From contig PFXI01000052.1 in the NCBI GenBank assembly GCA_002791575.1, forward strand, positions 1 to 34,182: a DNA stretch of 34,182 nucleotides, written 5' to 3'. Source of the stretch: Zetaproteobacteria bacterium CG_4_9_14_3_um_filter_54_145 (GTDB taxonomy: Bacteria > Pseudomonadota > Zetaproteobacteria > Mariprofundales > Mariprofundaceae). Numbering within the stretch: the first letter of the stretch is position 1; every line of letters starts with the position of its first letter. The notes under the pieces are model-generated. The model saw only the letters and a program-made list of their open reading frames with translations. It ran no database searches and was not told the origin of the DNA. Of this stretch, positions 1 to 8,202 are shown piece after piece. Made by a program: the position numbers and the translations under genes.

Positions 1-74
1 TCGGCATTAAGAATCGAAGACTTAAAGCTGGATGGGATAATGATTATTTGGAAAAACTGCTAATGGGAAAGTAA
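1..74 (+). CDS. 3' end of an unidentified gene (partial)
   Basis: An open frame enters from the left edge and ends at a TAA at 72-74. The visible tail is about 23 residues, basic, and ends in EKLLMGK. It lies 38 bases upstream of hsdR on the same strand. In type I restriction loci this position is often held by hsdS or an accessory gene, but the tail is too short for me to recognise a family. Confidence 0.5.
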   Translation, partial: GIKNRRLKAGWDNDYLEKLLMGK

Positions 75-112
75 CAGTTTTAATGCGATTGCCCTGGGAG
101 GAGGTGTAAACC

Positions 113-3100
113 ATGGGCAGGCTGTCAGAACTCAAAGGGGTTGAAAAACCGGTCACGGAATGGCTCAGCAAAATGGGCTGGTCTTTCCAGAGCAATGAGG
201 ACCTGAAGGTTTACAACCGTCCTTTTTCCAACCCGGTCATTACGCAGATTTTGGTTGAAAAGGTTGCTGCGATTAATGGCGTCTCTACGGATGTGGCGGA
301 AATCGCCGTAGATCAATTGTTGCAGCACCTGAATAATCCCAGCCCGATTATCGGTAACGAAAACTTTCTCGAAAAGCTGGTGAAAGGAATCACGCTGTCG
401 GTGGAAGGTGAAGACAGGGATTTTCATTTTATCGACTTTGAGGACATCTGGCAGAACAGTTTGATTGTTACCAATCAGTATTGGGTACAGGGCTTCAAGA
501 TGGTGAAGACGGATATTGTTCTCTTGGTGAACGGTATTCCACTGGTGCCTATTGAGGCCAAGCAGCGGGCACGCAAGGGAACAAACTGGCTGGAGGGAGT
601 AAAGCAGTTTTCCACGTATGATCAACGGGCGGACAAGCTGTTTATGTGTCATGGATTTGGGGTAGCCTGCAATGGGCGTATCACCAAATACGGCATTCCC
701 GGCGCATCCTCGTCCTATTTTAATGAGTGGAAAAATACGGTGTTGGAAACGGGTCAAGCCAATCCGATTTTAGATCAGGATAATGACCTCTGCCGAACTT
801 ATCTGAATAATGAAGATGGGTTTCAACATTTTGATGTGGAACGATTGCCCAACGGGGACGTGCTGGAGCGCATGAAGCTGGGGATTGTCGGTCTGCTGCA
901 ACCGGCCCGTGTGTTGGACATCGTGAAGAACTTTCTGGTCTTTGAGCGAACGGACGGCAAAATCATCAAGAAGGTGGCTCGGTATCAGCAGCTTCGTGCT
1001 GCCAACAAGATTGTTCACCGGGTTGCCGAGTCCGATTTGAAGCAGGGGGTTATCTGGCACACCCAAGGATCAGGTAAAAGCCTGACCATGCTTTATACCG
1101 CCTATAAACTCCGCAACACGCCGGGGCTTAATGATCCGACGGTCTATATTGTGGTTGACCGCAAGGATCTTCGGGAACAGATCGGCGGCACCTTTGATGA
1201 CTGTGATTTCCCCAATGCCCGACCGGTATATAACATTGGTGACTTGAAATATATCATTGATAAAGCTCCTGCGGGTGTGTTTATCACCACGGTGCAGAAG
1301 TTTCGTGAATTGGGAACCCGTCAGGACACTCGGGACAATATCATTATTCTGATTGATGAAGCCCATCGAACCCAGTACGGCGATTTTCAGATTGAGCTGC
1401 AGAATGTGCTTCCCAATGCCCGGCGTTTTGCTTTTACCGGTACGCCGATTCCCAAGACCCATCAGGAGTTCGGGATTAAGACCGATCAAGGCACTCATGA
1501 ACACTATCTGGACAAGTACGGTATTCTGGATGCGATTGAAGATGGTACAACGGTTCCGATTCGCTACACCTTTGGCCCGCAGGAGTGGTTCCTTGATAAG
1601 GATAAGCTTAAGGCTGGTTATGACGAAATAACCGCAGATTTGACGGAGGATGAAAAAAGACTGGTAGAAAGACGGGTTCAGGCGTGGAAGGTCTTTTTGA
1701 AGCATAAAGACCGGATTGGAGTTCTGGCCAAAGATATTGCGGAGGATTTTAAGAGTGTGGTTGAGCCCCAGGGGTACAAAGCACAGGTTGTTGCCTGTGA
1801 TAAAGAGGCCTGCGTTCTCTACTACAATGAGCTGTTGAAATATTTCGATCGTTCCGAGCTGACGATTATTTTCTCGACCGGCAACTATGATGAAGGTGAA
1901 AGGTACGAACTCTTCAAAGATCACTACAAAGAGGATAAAGAACGCCGTCAATTGATCGCCAACTTTAAAAAACGCATTACCCCCGATGAACAACGAGAAG
2001 GCAATAATCTTAAGGTCATTATCGTTTGCAACATGCTTTTAACCGGTTTTGATGCGCCGATTGAACAAACCATGTATCTGGACAGCCCGATCAGGGATCA
2101 TAACCTGTTGCAGGCCGTCGCCCGAACGAACCGACCCTATGATGATAAGATCTCCAAGCTCTCCAAGGAATTTGGAAGGATCGTCGACTATGTGGGTGTC
2201 TTCGAAAACTACAAAGAAGCGCTGAATTATGATCCCGAGGATATTGGAGAATTTGAGGATGTTGAAAGCCTTGTCGATCAGTTTCCAAATGTGCTGGAAG
2301 CCGCCTTTGAGCCATTTAAAGATATCAAGCTTGAAGACACCTATGAATGCTCAATGGAGATTGTCCGAAAGCTCACAGAGTTGGATCAGGGCAAGTTTGA
2401 GCAGGACTACCGAGAAGTGCTCCAGTTGTGGGAGGCTATTTCCCCACATCCTAAACTTCGGGATCGTCGAGAAAAGTATCTGTGGCTCAACGAGATTTAT
2501 GAGATTTACCTTGAAGAGTTCAAACGCCTTGACTTTGACTCTGAGATCTATGCGGCAAAAACCAGAAAATTGATTCAGGAAAGTGCCAGATTGATCGATT
2601 TTAAAGGTCACCTGCCTGAGGTAAAAATTGATTCAAATTATCTGAATGAACTTAAAGAGACGAAGCTCTCTCCATCTGATAAAGCAGAAAAGATTATTCG
2701 TGATATTGAAACCGTCATTCGAAGAAATGAGGCGAACAGTGCCGCCTATGTTGAGTTTCAGAACCGCCTGGATGAGCTCATTAAAAAGAAACAGGAAGAG
2801 AGTGAAGCGATTGAACAGCTTATTCTTGAGTTGGGTGAGCTTTACAGCGAGCTGGATGACATTGCAACGCTGCCGCAGAGAATGGGGTTTGAAGATAAGG
2901 GGACGTTTGAAATCTACACCTTTATTAAAAATGCTCGAACCAATGACTTTCATGAAGAACTAACCAGAGCGTTCGCGAAAGATGTTGTCGATTCGGTTAT
3001 TCGCAAGAAGGTTTATATCGGCTGGCAGGATGTGGCGAAAGAAATTAATCGACTGCGCGTAAACATTGAAATCTTTGCCGCTGCTGACAACTACCAACAG

Positions 3101-3175
3101 CTGGCGATTGATGACGATGCCCAGCTTATGGATGCCATTATGCTGGGTGTTGTGAAAAACTTCGGGTTGAAATGA
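113..3175 (+). CDS. hsdR: Type I restriction enzyme R subunit (HsdR)
   Basis: This is the motor and nuclease subunit of a type I restriction-modification complex. It cleaves unmethylated DNA after ATP-driven translocation, together with HsdM and HsdS, which must lie outside this window. The N-terminal nuclease domain shows D134 and the E-x-K triad in IEAK (residues 147-150). A Walker A motif (QGSGKS, about residue 318), a DEAH box (about 413) and FTGTP mark the superfamily 2 helicase core. The motif LLTGFDAP and the arginine-rich QAVARTNR mark the second RecA lobe, followed by a charged helical C-terminus. The 1020-residue length is normal for HsdR. The ATG is preceded by a strong GGAGGAGG. 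The stop overlaps the next gene. Codons look more AT-rich than in the core genes further right, as expected for a transferred defence locus. Confidence 0.95.
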   Translation: MGRLSELKGVEKPVTEWLSKMGWSFQSNEDLKVYNRPFSNPVITQILVEKVAAINGVSTDVAEIAVDQLLQHLNNPSPIIGNENFLEKLVKGITLSVEGEDRDFHFIDFEDIWQNSLIVTNQYWVQGFKMVKTDIVLLVNGIPLVPIEAKQRARKGTNWLEGVKQFSTYDQRADKLFMCHGFGVACNGRITKYGIPGASSSYFNEWKNTVLETGQANPILDQDNDLCRTYLNNEDGFQHFDVERLPNGDVLERMKLGIVGLLQPARVLDIVKNFLVFERTDGKIIKKVARYQQLRAANKIVHRVAESDLKQGVIWHTQGSGKSLTMLYTAYKLRNTPGLNDPTVYIVVDRKDLREQIGGTFDDCDFPNARPVYNIGDLKYIIDKAPAGVFITTVQKFRELGTRQDTRDNIIILIDEAHRTQYGDFQIELQNVLPNARRFAFTGTPIPKTHQEFGIKTDQGTHEHYLDKYGILDAIEDGTTVPIRYTFGPQEWFLDKDKLKAGYDEITADLTEDEKRLVERRVQAWKVFLKHKDRIGVLAKDIAEDFKSVVEPQGYKAQVVACDKEACVLYYNELLKYFDRSELTIIFSTGNYDEGERYELFKDHYKEDKERRQLIANFKKRITPDEQREGNNLKVIIVCNMLLTGFDAPIEQTMYLDSPIRDHNLLQAVARTNRPYDDKISKLSKEFGRIVDYVGVFENYKEALNYDPEDIGEFEDVESLVDQFPNVLEAAFEPFKDIKLEDTYECSMEIVRKLTELDQGKFEQDYREVLQLWEAISPHPKLRDRREKYLWLNEIYEIYLEEFKRLDFDSEIYAAKTRKLIQESARLIDFKGHLPEVKIDSNYLNELKETKLSPSDKAEKIIRDIETVIRRNEANSAAYVEFQNRLDELIKKKQEESEAIEQLILELGELYSELDDIATLPQRMGFEDKGTFEIYTFIKNARTNDFHEELTRAFAKDVVDSVIRKKVYIGWQDVAKEINRLRVNIEIFAAADNYQQLAIDDDAQLMDAIMLGVVKNFGLK

Positions 3176-3831
3176 TGATGATGCCGGAAAATCATACATT
3201 GCAAAAAAAGGATATAAAGCATGCCCGGATAAAGGTCTCTGAAGACGGGCATGTAAGGGTGCTGGTTCCCCATTCCTTTACGGATGATGATATTTCGGCG
3301 CTTCTGACTAAAAAATCCAAATGGATTGCCAAGCAACGATCCTTTTTTAACAAGAAGTCTCGTATTGAGTTGGCCCGGAACCAGTTGTTACTGTTCGGCA
3401 ACCGGTATTCATATTTTTACGATGAAACGTATAGCCGCAAAATTGTGGTGGATCACAGCTTTAAGACCATCCGGGCCAAAAAGGATCTACTTGATCCTGC
3501 AGTTCAAAAGAAGTGGTACAAACACGAAGCCAGGAAGTACTTAGTTGCCAGAACTGAGGAATTAGCAGAAAGGCTGCACTTCAAGTACAAGGCCATTTAT
3601 ATAAGGGATCAAAGAACCAAACTGGGTAATTGTTCTGATGATCGGAATATTTCTTTAAACTGGAGGTTGGTTAAAGCACCCACATTGGTTTCTGACTACA
3701 TCATAATCCATGAGCTTGTTCACACCAAGATAATGAACCATTCTGGAAAATTCTGGATGCTACTGAAGTCTTTATATCCAGATTACAAGGATGCCATGAA
3801 TTGGCTTGATAAATATGGGAACAGCTTATGA
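3172..3831 (+). CDS. YgjP-like (M48/DUF45) zinc metallopeptidase
   Basis: This 219-residue protein has the zinc protease signature HELVH at residues 180-184, followed by a conserved NHSGKFW stretch and a downstream acidic region, the pattern of the YgjP/DUF45 family. The family is predicted to be a soluble metallopeptidase, and such genes often sit beside type I restriction genes. The start lies in a run of four ATG triplets overlapping the hsdR stop codon, so translation is probably coupled to hsdR and any of the first four Met codons could be used. Its role in restriction is not established; processing or turnover of the R subunit is a guess. Confidence 0.85.
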   Translation: MMMMPENHTLQKKDIKHARIKVSEDGHVRVLVPHSFTDDDISALLTKKSKWIAKQRSFFNKKSRIELARNQLLLFGNRYSYFYDETYSRKIVVDHSFKTIRAKKDLLDPAVQKKWYKHEARKYLVARTEELAERLHFKYKAIYIRDQRTKLGNCSDDRNISLNWRLVKAPTLVSDYIIIHELVHTKIMNHSGKFWMLLKSLYPDYKDAMNWLDKYGNSL

Positions 3832-3879
3832 AAAGAGGGTCTGGGCTCTTTTATGGAACTGGTGTGCATATAAAAAATC

Positions 3880-3950
3880 GGCTAACAAGGCGCTGCACTG
3901 GATGGAAATTCCGCTGCGCTCCATTCCCACCAGTGAGCTTGTCGTTAGGC
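3880..3950 (+). repeat. Integron attC-like recombination site
   Basis: The site begins with GGCTAAC (one mismatch to the inverse core GCCTAAC) and ends with the core GTTAGGC. The intervening halves are imperfectly complementary: CACTGG near 3895-3900 pairs with CCAGTG near 3930-3935, with further pairing towards the centre. The length (71 bases) and the core orientation fit a cassette attC site whose gene would be upstream. No integrase gene is visible in this window. A small ORF runs through the site but looks incidental. Confidence 0.72.
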
Positions 3951-3984
3951 TTCAAGAACGCAGAATTTTAATAAGGAATGAAGT

Positions 3985-4332
3985 TTGAGTATTGAATTCT
4001 TAGAGAATGATTTTGACAAGGTCAGCTATCTGGTCAATCTGTTGACTTCGAGGGCAACAGGTTTGGCGGCTGATACTCGGGAGTTTGAAACCTTACGTCA
4101 TGAGCTATTAAGTAATTCTAGGATTTCACCTTTGATGCCTCAGTGGCTAAAGCAGCATCGGAATCTCGACACGTTTTGGGGATTTATAAAGCCTAAGTTC
4201 GGGACATACGCTGAGCGGAGAGCATATATATCAGAAGTCGACAAAATCGGCAGGAGAGCCGATTCGAACGCCGCTTTGCGGCGGCCCGCAGGATGGAGGG
4301 CAGGAGCCCGACGTCATCCCGCATTTGAATAA
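3985..4332 (+). pseudogene. Truncated abortive-infection (Abi-C type) gene fragment
   Basis: The first roughly 85 codons resemble the N-terminus of a family I know as abortive infection C-terminus domain proteins, with a tryptophan-rich block (MPQWLKQHRN, then FWGFIKPKFGTYAERR). These are usually much longer and occur in cassette arrays and defence islands. The start is probably TTG at 3985 with AAGGA seven bases upstream. After YISEV (about position 4239) the frame runs into a palindromic repeat. The remaining codons translate to an arginine- and alanine-rich tail unlike a protein domain, ending at 4332. I read this as a 3' deletion at a junction, so the product is probably non-functional. 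The family assignment is from memory of the motif, not from a search. Confidence 0.6.
4245..4325. repeat. Structured palindromic repeat at island junction
   Basis: Three stem-loops follow one another. AATCGGC pairs with GCCGATT at 4245-4264, GCCGC pairs with GCGGC at 4270-4282, and a larger stem has GCAGGATG facing CATCCCGC with an inner GGGC/GCCC hairpin. The block begins where the Abi-like reading is lost, so it probably marks the recombination or deletion point between island and core genome. It may be a dispersed REP-like element; no second copy is seen here. Confidence 0.5.
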
Positions 4333-4447
4333 CCAATCGCTGTCCATACACACCACTCGCTAAGCAAGAAGATCCGACAATGCCCCTCTCCAGCCCGCTT
4401 TCTATAAACAGTCTTTCTTTTCACTTCCGCCCGGCTAGCTTGTCGGC

Positions 4448-4954
4448 ATGAAGCGAGCCTCCAAACTCAGTTATATTGTTCTGCTTATATCCGCCGTGCT
4501 GATGAGTGCCGGTTGTGAACAGCAGAAGCCGGAAAAAATTCAGTGGCAGTTGCCGCTGGAAGCACCGGCTGACCCGCATGCCGTGCAGTCGCATGTTACC
4601 GTGCCCGACTGGGCAACAGCGCGGCAGGGGGATGCGGATTTTGTCTGGTTGCAGAAATCCACTACGCATCTCGTGCACTCAAAACTGGCTTTGGGCGGCG
4701 CTATGGATGTGGAAAACTGGCATATTACCTTGCTGGGATTGGCATCCGGGTTACGGATCAAAAATAGTGCTTTTATTGACGATGAAAATATGCATAATCC
4801 CGCCGCGCTCGTTGAGATAAGCCGCAGCGGCAACGTGATTTACCGCGGTTGGTTGTATCAGGAGTTTCCGGAATTATTTGGTTTGGACGATCCGGAGTGG
4901 AAAGTATGGCTGAAAGGTATTACCCTTCGCGCCGCAGTCAAAACCGACGGTTAA
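4448..4954 (+). CDS. Predicted lipoprotein, DUF2155-like
   Basis: The 168-residue product starts with a basic signal sequence and a hydrophobic stretch ending in LMSAGC, a plausible though not perfect lipobox with Cys23 as the modified residue. The C-terminal half contains the block VIYRGWLYQEFPELFGLDD followed by VWLKGI, which resembles the DUF2155 family of envelope proteins. The family has no assigned biochemical role. It is the first core-type gene right of the defence island and stops six bases before tRNA-Arg. No clear ribosome binding site precedes the ATG. Family assignment is moderate. Confidence 0.65.
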   Translation: MKRASKLSYIVLLISAVLMSAGCEQQKPEKIQWQLPLEAPADPHAVQSHVTVPDWATARQGDADFVWLQKSTTHLVHSKLALGGAMDVENWHITLLGLASGLRIKNSAFIDDENMHNPAALVEISRSGNVIYRGWLYQEFPELFGLDDPEWKVWLKGITLRAAVKTDG

Positions 4955-4960
4955 CAACAG

Positions 4961-5037
4961 GCTCCCTTAGCTCAGCTGGATAGAGCATCTGACTACGAAT
5001 CAGAAGGCCGGGCGTTCGAATCGCTCAGGGAGCACCA
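4961..5037 (+). tRNA. tRNA-Arg (anticodon ACG)
   Basis: A 77-base cloverleaf with acceptor stem GCTCCCT/AGGGAGC, anticodon stem CTGA/TCAG around ACG, a GTTCGAAT T-loop and an encoded CCA. The A34 of ACG is normally edited to inosine. It is a possible integration site next to the defence island, but no duplicated 3' end was found. Confidence 0.95.
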
Positions 5038-5045
5038 TATAAAAC

Positions 5046-5080
5046 AAGGACTTAGCAGAAATGCTAGGTCCTTTTGTATT
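5046..5080 (+). terminator. Rho-independent terminator after tRNA-Arg
   Basis: AAGGACTTAGCA and TGCTAGGTCCTT form a 12-base stem (one wobble pair) with a GAAA-type loop, followed by a short T-rich tail. It lies nine bases after the tRNA CCA. Confidence 0.8.
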
Positions 5081-5232
5081 TTCGGCTGCGTTTACTTTTT
5101 AGTTTGGTGTACGAAGGAAAATGGTCGTACCCTTCATACGTGCAAGTTTCTTTAACCCGTAGTTGATCACAGACAGATAGCACCGACCCCGGGTTGCCGT
5201 GACCCGAATGGCTGGCAAAGAGAGATAGCCGG

Positions 5233-6141
5233 TCAGGGGCTTTTATTCAGACTGCCAGAGGGGAAATAATGTCTGCCGATAACAACCAGAAGAACACCGC
5301 CAAGAATCATCGAACCGGATAGTGTCAGGCGGTAGGTGAGTGGCTCAGATACAAAAATGACGCCACCAAGCGCTGCAATCACCGGAACCAGCAGTTGAAC
5401 CACTGCAGCCTGGGTGGCAGAAAGCCCGGCAAGTGCGACATACCATATCGCGTAACCGATACCCGATGCGATGCCACCGGATAACAGGGCCAGTATGACG
5501 CCTTGAATGGAGAGGTGCATATGCTGAATGGTAAAGAGAGTCAGCATAACAACAAACGGGATCGTGCGTGAGAAATTATAGGTGGTATCCGCGAGCGGGT
5601 TGAGCGAATTTCGGCCTTTAAGCGTATAAATGCCCCAGGCAATGCCGGATAGAGCCATAAGCAGAAAGCCCGTGTGACTGAAGGTGTGGGTTGACCCGGG
5701 CAAGATCAGGAACAAAAAGCCGGCAAAGGCAAGTGACAGACCTGCCCATTCTGTTGCGTGCATTCGATTCCCCGATATCAGGGAGAGCAAAATCATGGTT
5801 AGCTGGACAGAGCCAAACAAAACGAGTGCGCCGGTTGCTGTATCCAGTGAAATATAGGCAAAAGAAAATGCCGCGGCATAGATAAACAGCAGAAAAGCTG
5901 CCATCCAGCTGCCGTTGCATGGTGCACTGTTTGTATTGCTGCGCAGTTTCAACATGAGCAGTAGAACGATGCTGCCGGATAGCAGGCGTATAACAGTGAA
6001 TCCAGCGGCATCAATCAACTCCCCGTCCAGTGCTAAACGGCACAAGATGGAGTTTGCAGCGAAGGCAATCAAAGATATCCCGGTAAACAGGAATGTTTTT
6101 GCTGCCAATCGACGTGAACAGGTCATCTTTTTAAATCTCAT
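5233..6141 (-). CDS. EamA/DMT-family transporter
   Basis: This is an inner-membrane protein of about 300 residues with roughly ten hydrophobic segments arranged as two EamA repeats, as in drug/metabolite exporters of the RhaT/YdcZ type. The second half contains the typical GxxSGGIASGIGYAIWYVAL region and a terminal LxxPVIAALGGVIFVSEPLT block. The substrate cannot be told from sequence. The frame is open to a GTG at 6162. I prefer ATG at 6141, about 15 bases after GGAG, but ATG at 6126 is also possible. It is transcribed away from galU and shares the 280-base divergent intergenic region with it. Confidence 0.85.
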   Translation of the reverse strand: MRFKKMTCSRRLAAKTFLFTGISLIAFAANSILCRLALDGELIDAAGFTVIRLLSGSIVLLLMLKLRSNTNSAPCNGSWMAAFLLFIYAAAFSFAYISLDTATGALVLFGSVQLTMILLSLISGNRMHATEWAGLSLAFAGFLFLILPGSTHTFSHTGFLLMALSGIAWGIYTLKGRNSLNPLADTTYNFSRTIPFVVMLTLFTIQHMHLSIQGVILALLSGGIASGIGYAIWYVALAGLSATQAAVVQLLVPVIAALGGVIFVSEPLTYRLTLSGSMILGGVLLVVIGRHYFPSGSLNKSP

Positions 6142-6423
6142 GCGCACGCATATATTCTCCACTGCCCGCTTGGTCCGGAGCTGTTGCTAAATCTTACATG
6201 GCATGCGTTTTTATCGCGAAAGATATGGGCATGCATGCCTTAAGTTTAGGCAATGTATCCGTAGCCAATCGCCGGATCGGCTGTTAAAGTCTGGTAGTAA
6301 AGGGTTTCCATGATTTGTGCAGCTGGCATGCATACTGCTTGTATACAGGAATTGGCAGAGAGTGGATGATGTTAACACTGCCGCATTAATTTCTTCATTC
6401 ACCAGGAAACCAGGGAGTCTAAC

Positions 6424-7257
6424 ATGATAGTCAAATGCCTTTTTCCCGTTGCCGGGTACGGAACACGTTTTTTACCTGCAACCAAGGCGCAACCGAAAGA
6501 GATGTTACCGATATTGACCAAGCCGTTGATTCAATATGGCGTTGAAGAGGCGGCCGAGGCCGGGCTGACACAGGCGTGTTTTGTCACCGGCCGCAACAAG
6601 CGGGCGATCGCCGATCACTTTGATGTCGTCTATGAGTTGGAAGATCAGATCAAGGGTACCAGTCGCGAGGATCGGCTGGCCTGTATTCGCGGGTTGATCG
6701 ACGAGTGCAGTTACTCCTATACGCGCCAGACCCAGATGCGTGGTCTGGGTGATGCAATACTTACCGGTAAAATACTGATTGGTGATGAACCGTTTGGTGT
6801 GATTCTGGCCGATGATCTCTGTGTGGGCGATGAAGGCATCATGTCGCAGATGCTGAAGGTGTATGAAAAGTACAAATGTTGTGTGGTAGCCGTTGAGGAA
6901 GTGCCCATCGAAGAGGTGAGTAAATACGGTGTAATCAGCGGTAAACAGCTGGATGAGCGGCATACTATTGTCGAGACGATGGTTGAGAAGCCGACACCCG
7001 ATGAGGCGCCCTCAAATCTGGCCATTATCGGCCGTTATATCCTGACGCCGGCGATCTTCGATACGATAGCCCGTACGCCTCCCGGGGTGAATGGCGAGGT
7101 ACAGATTACCGATGCGCTGCAGATTCTGGCAAAAGAGCAGATGGTGATGGCTTACCGCTTCAAGGGGAAACGTTTTGACTGCGGCAGTATCGATGGTTTT
7201 GTTGAGGCTACCAATTATTTTTACACCCAGATGAAGCAGGCGGAAGAGGGGGCGTGA
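6424..7257 (+). CDS. galU: UTP-glucose-1-phosphate uridylyltransferase GalU
   Basis: It makes UDP-glucose from UTP and glucose-1-phosphate. The nucleotide-binding signature is intact at the N-terminus (PVAGYGTRFLPATKAQPKEM), and the later ILADDLCVG and VEKPTPDEAPSNLA blocks are typical. The 277-residue length is slightly short of the usual 290-300. A GGGAG precedes the ATG by six bases. It opens a same-strand run of five genes that end at 12029. UDP-glucose is the donor for the glucosyl-phosphoglycerate synthase three genes downstream, and glucose-1-phosphate is a product of the last gene, so here it probably serves glucosylglycerate metabolism in addition to, or instead of, envelope sugar synthesis. 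Confidence 0.95.
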   Translation: MIVKCLFPVAGYGTRFLPATKAQPKEMLPILTKPLIQYGVEEAAEAGLTQACFVTGRNKRAIADHFDVVYELEDQIKGTSREDRLACIRGLIDECSYSYTRQTQMRGLGDAILTGKILIGDEPFGVILADDLCVGDEGIMSQMLKVYEKYKCCVVAVEEVPIEEVSKYGVISGKQLDERHTIVETMVEKPTPDEAPSNLAIIGRYILTPAIFDTIARTPPGVNGEVQITDALQILAKEQMVMAYRFKGKRFDCGSIDGFVEATNYFYTQMKQAEEGA

Positions 7258-7287
7258 TGATGCCCAGGGCCGAGTATTGAGCGCGGG

Positions 7288-8202
7288 ATGAGCAGCCTTG
7301 CTAACCCTGGGGCGGTGAATGATCTGCTGATGCATTTTTTGCGCGAGCACCATTTGCCGGATGAGTACCGGCAGCTTGCTGCTGCATACTGGCTGCCGTT
7401 GTCGAACAGGCTGGCAGCCAAATTTGACGACCATACTCTGGTCGTTGGCATTAACGGGGCACAGGGCAGTGGCAAATCGACCATGGCAGCGGCGCTTTCG
7501 ATGTTGCTGGGCGAGCTGCACGGACTGAAAACAGTTGTGCTTTCCATTGATGATCTCTACCTGACGCGGGCTGAGCGGAGTGAGGTGGCGCATGCGCTGC
7601 ATCCGATGTTTCAGACACGCGGCGTACCCGGTACCCATGATGTGCGCCTGGGTATGGCGTTGATCAGTGCTCTGAAAGCCGCGGGCGGGCAGAGTGATAT
7701 TGCCATTCCGCGCTTTGATAAGGCGGCGGATGACCGAATGCCTGAAGCTGGGTGGCCCCATCATCTGGGAGCGGTAGACATCATCCTGTTTGAAGGGTGG
7801 TGCGTCGGAACAACTGCCGAACCTGCGGCGCAGCTGGAGCAGCCGGTCAATGCGCTGGAGGCCGGTGAGGATGATCTGGGGATCTGGCGACGCCATGTGA
7901 ATGCGTGCCTTGGCGGTGGTTACCAGGAGCTCAATGCCATGATTGATCTGCTACTGCTGCTGCGGGCACCGGATTTTGCAACAGTTTATGCATGGCGGGG
8001 CCTGCAGGAGGATAAGTTGCGCGCGGCCATGCCTGCGGGCACGCAGCTGATGGATGAGCGCGCACTCTCGCGCTTTATCCAGCATTATGAGCGGCTGACG
8101 CGCCATAATCTGGCCACGTTGCCTGAGCTGGCTGATGTGGTGTTTAATCTGGATGAGCGGCATTGCATCAACGGCGTCACATATCGTCAGGGGGCATTAT
8201 GA
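7288..8202 (+). CDS. GLYK-type D-glycerate 3-kinase
   Basis: A P-loop kinase of 304 residues with Walker A GAQGSGKST at 57-65, SIDDLYLT near 87-94, RGVPGTHD near 113 and FEGWCVG near 168. These blocks match the plant and cyanobacterial D-glycerate 3-kinase family and its E. coli homologue YggC. The expected reaction is ATP-dependent phosphorylation of D-glycerate to 3-phosphoglycerate. That product is the acceptor for the synthase encoded two genes downstream, and D-glycerate is a product of the phosphorylase at the operon end, so the gene closes the cycle. It begins 30 bases after galU, and its stop overlaps the next start by four bases (ATGA). The family is confident; the substrate is inferred from family and context. 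Confidence 0.85.
   Translation: MSSLANPGAVNDLLMHFLREHHLPDEYRQLAAAYWLPLSNRLAAKFDDHTLVVGINGAQGSGKSTMAAALSMLLGELHGLKTVVLSIDDLYLTRAERSEVAHALHPMFQTRGVPGTHDVRLGMALISALKAAGGQSDIAIPRFDKAADDRMPEAGWPHHLGAVDIILFEGWCVGTTAEPAAQLEQPVNALEAGEDDLGIWRRHVNACLGGGYQELNAMIDLLLLLRAPDFATVYAWRGLQEDKLRAAMPAGTQLMDERALSRFIQHYERLTRHNLATLPELADVVFNLDERHCINGVTYRQGAL

Noticed and set aside
1070-1993. 307-codon open frame on the minus strand inside hsdR
   Set aside because: It is fully antisense to a well-recognised HsdR helicase core and shows no domain pattern of its own.
3806-3988. Sixty-codon plus-strand ORF between the metallopeptidase and the Abi-like fragment
   Set aside because: It runs straight through the attC-like palindrome and overlaps the peptidase end; no protein motif is seen.
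4961-5037. tRNA-Arg as the attachment site of the defence island
   Set aside because: No repeat of the tRNA 3' end was found on the island side, no integrase is visible, and the DUF2155-like gene separates them.
5081-5232. Short minus-strand open frame of about 50 codons between the EamA gene and tRNA-Arg
   Set aside because: It lacks a start codon in a sensible place and crosses the tRNA terminator; no family recognised.
7012-7896. 294-codon minus-strand open frame across galU and the kinase
   Set aside because: It is antisense to confident genes and lacks protein-like features.
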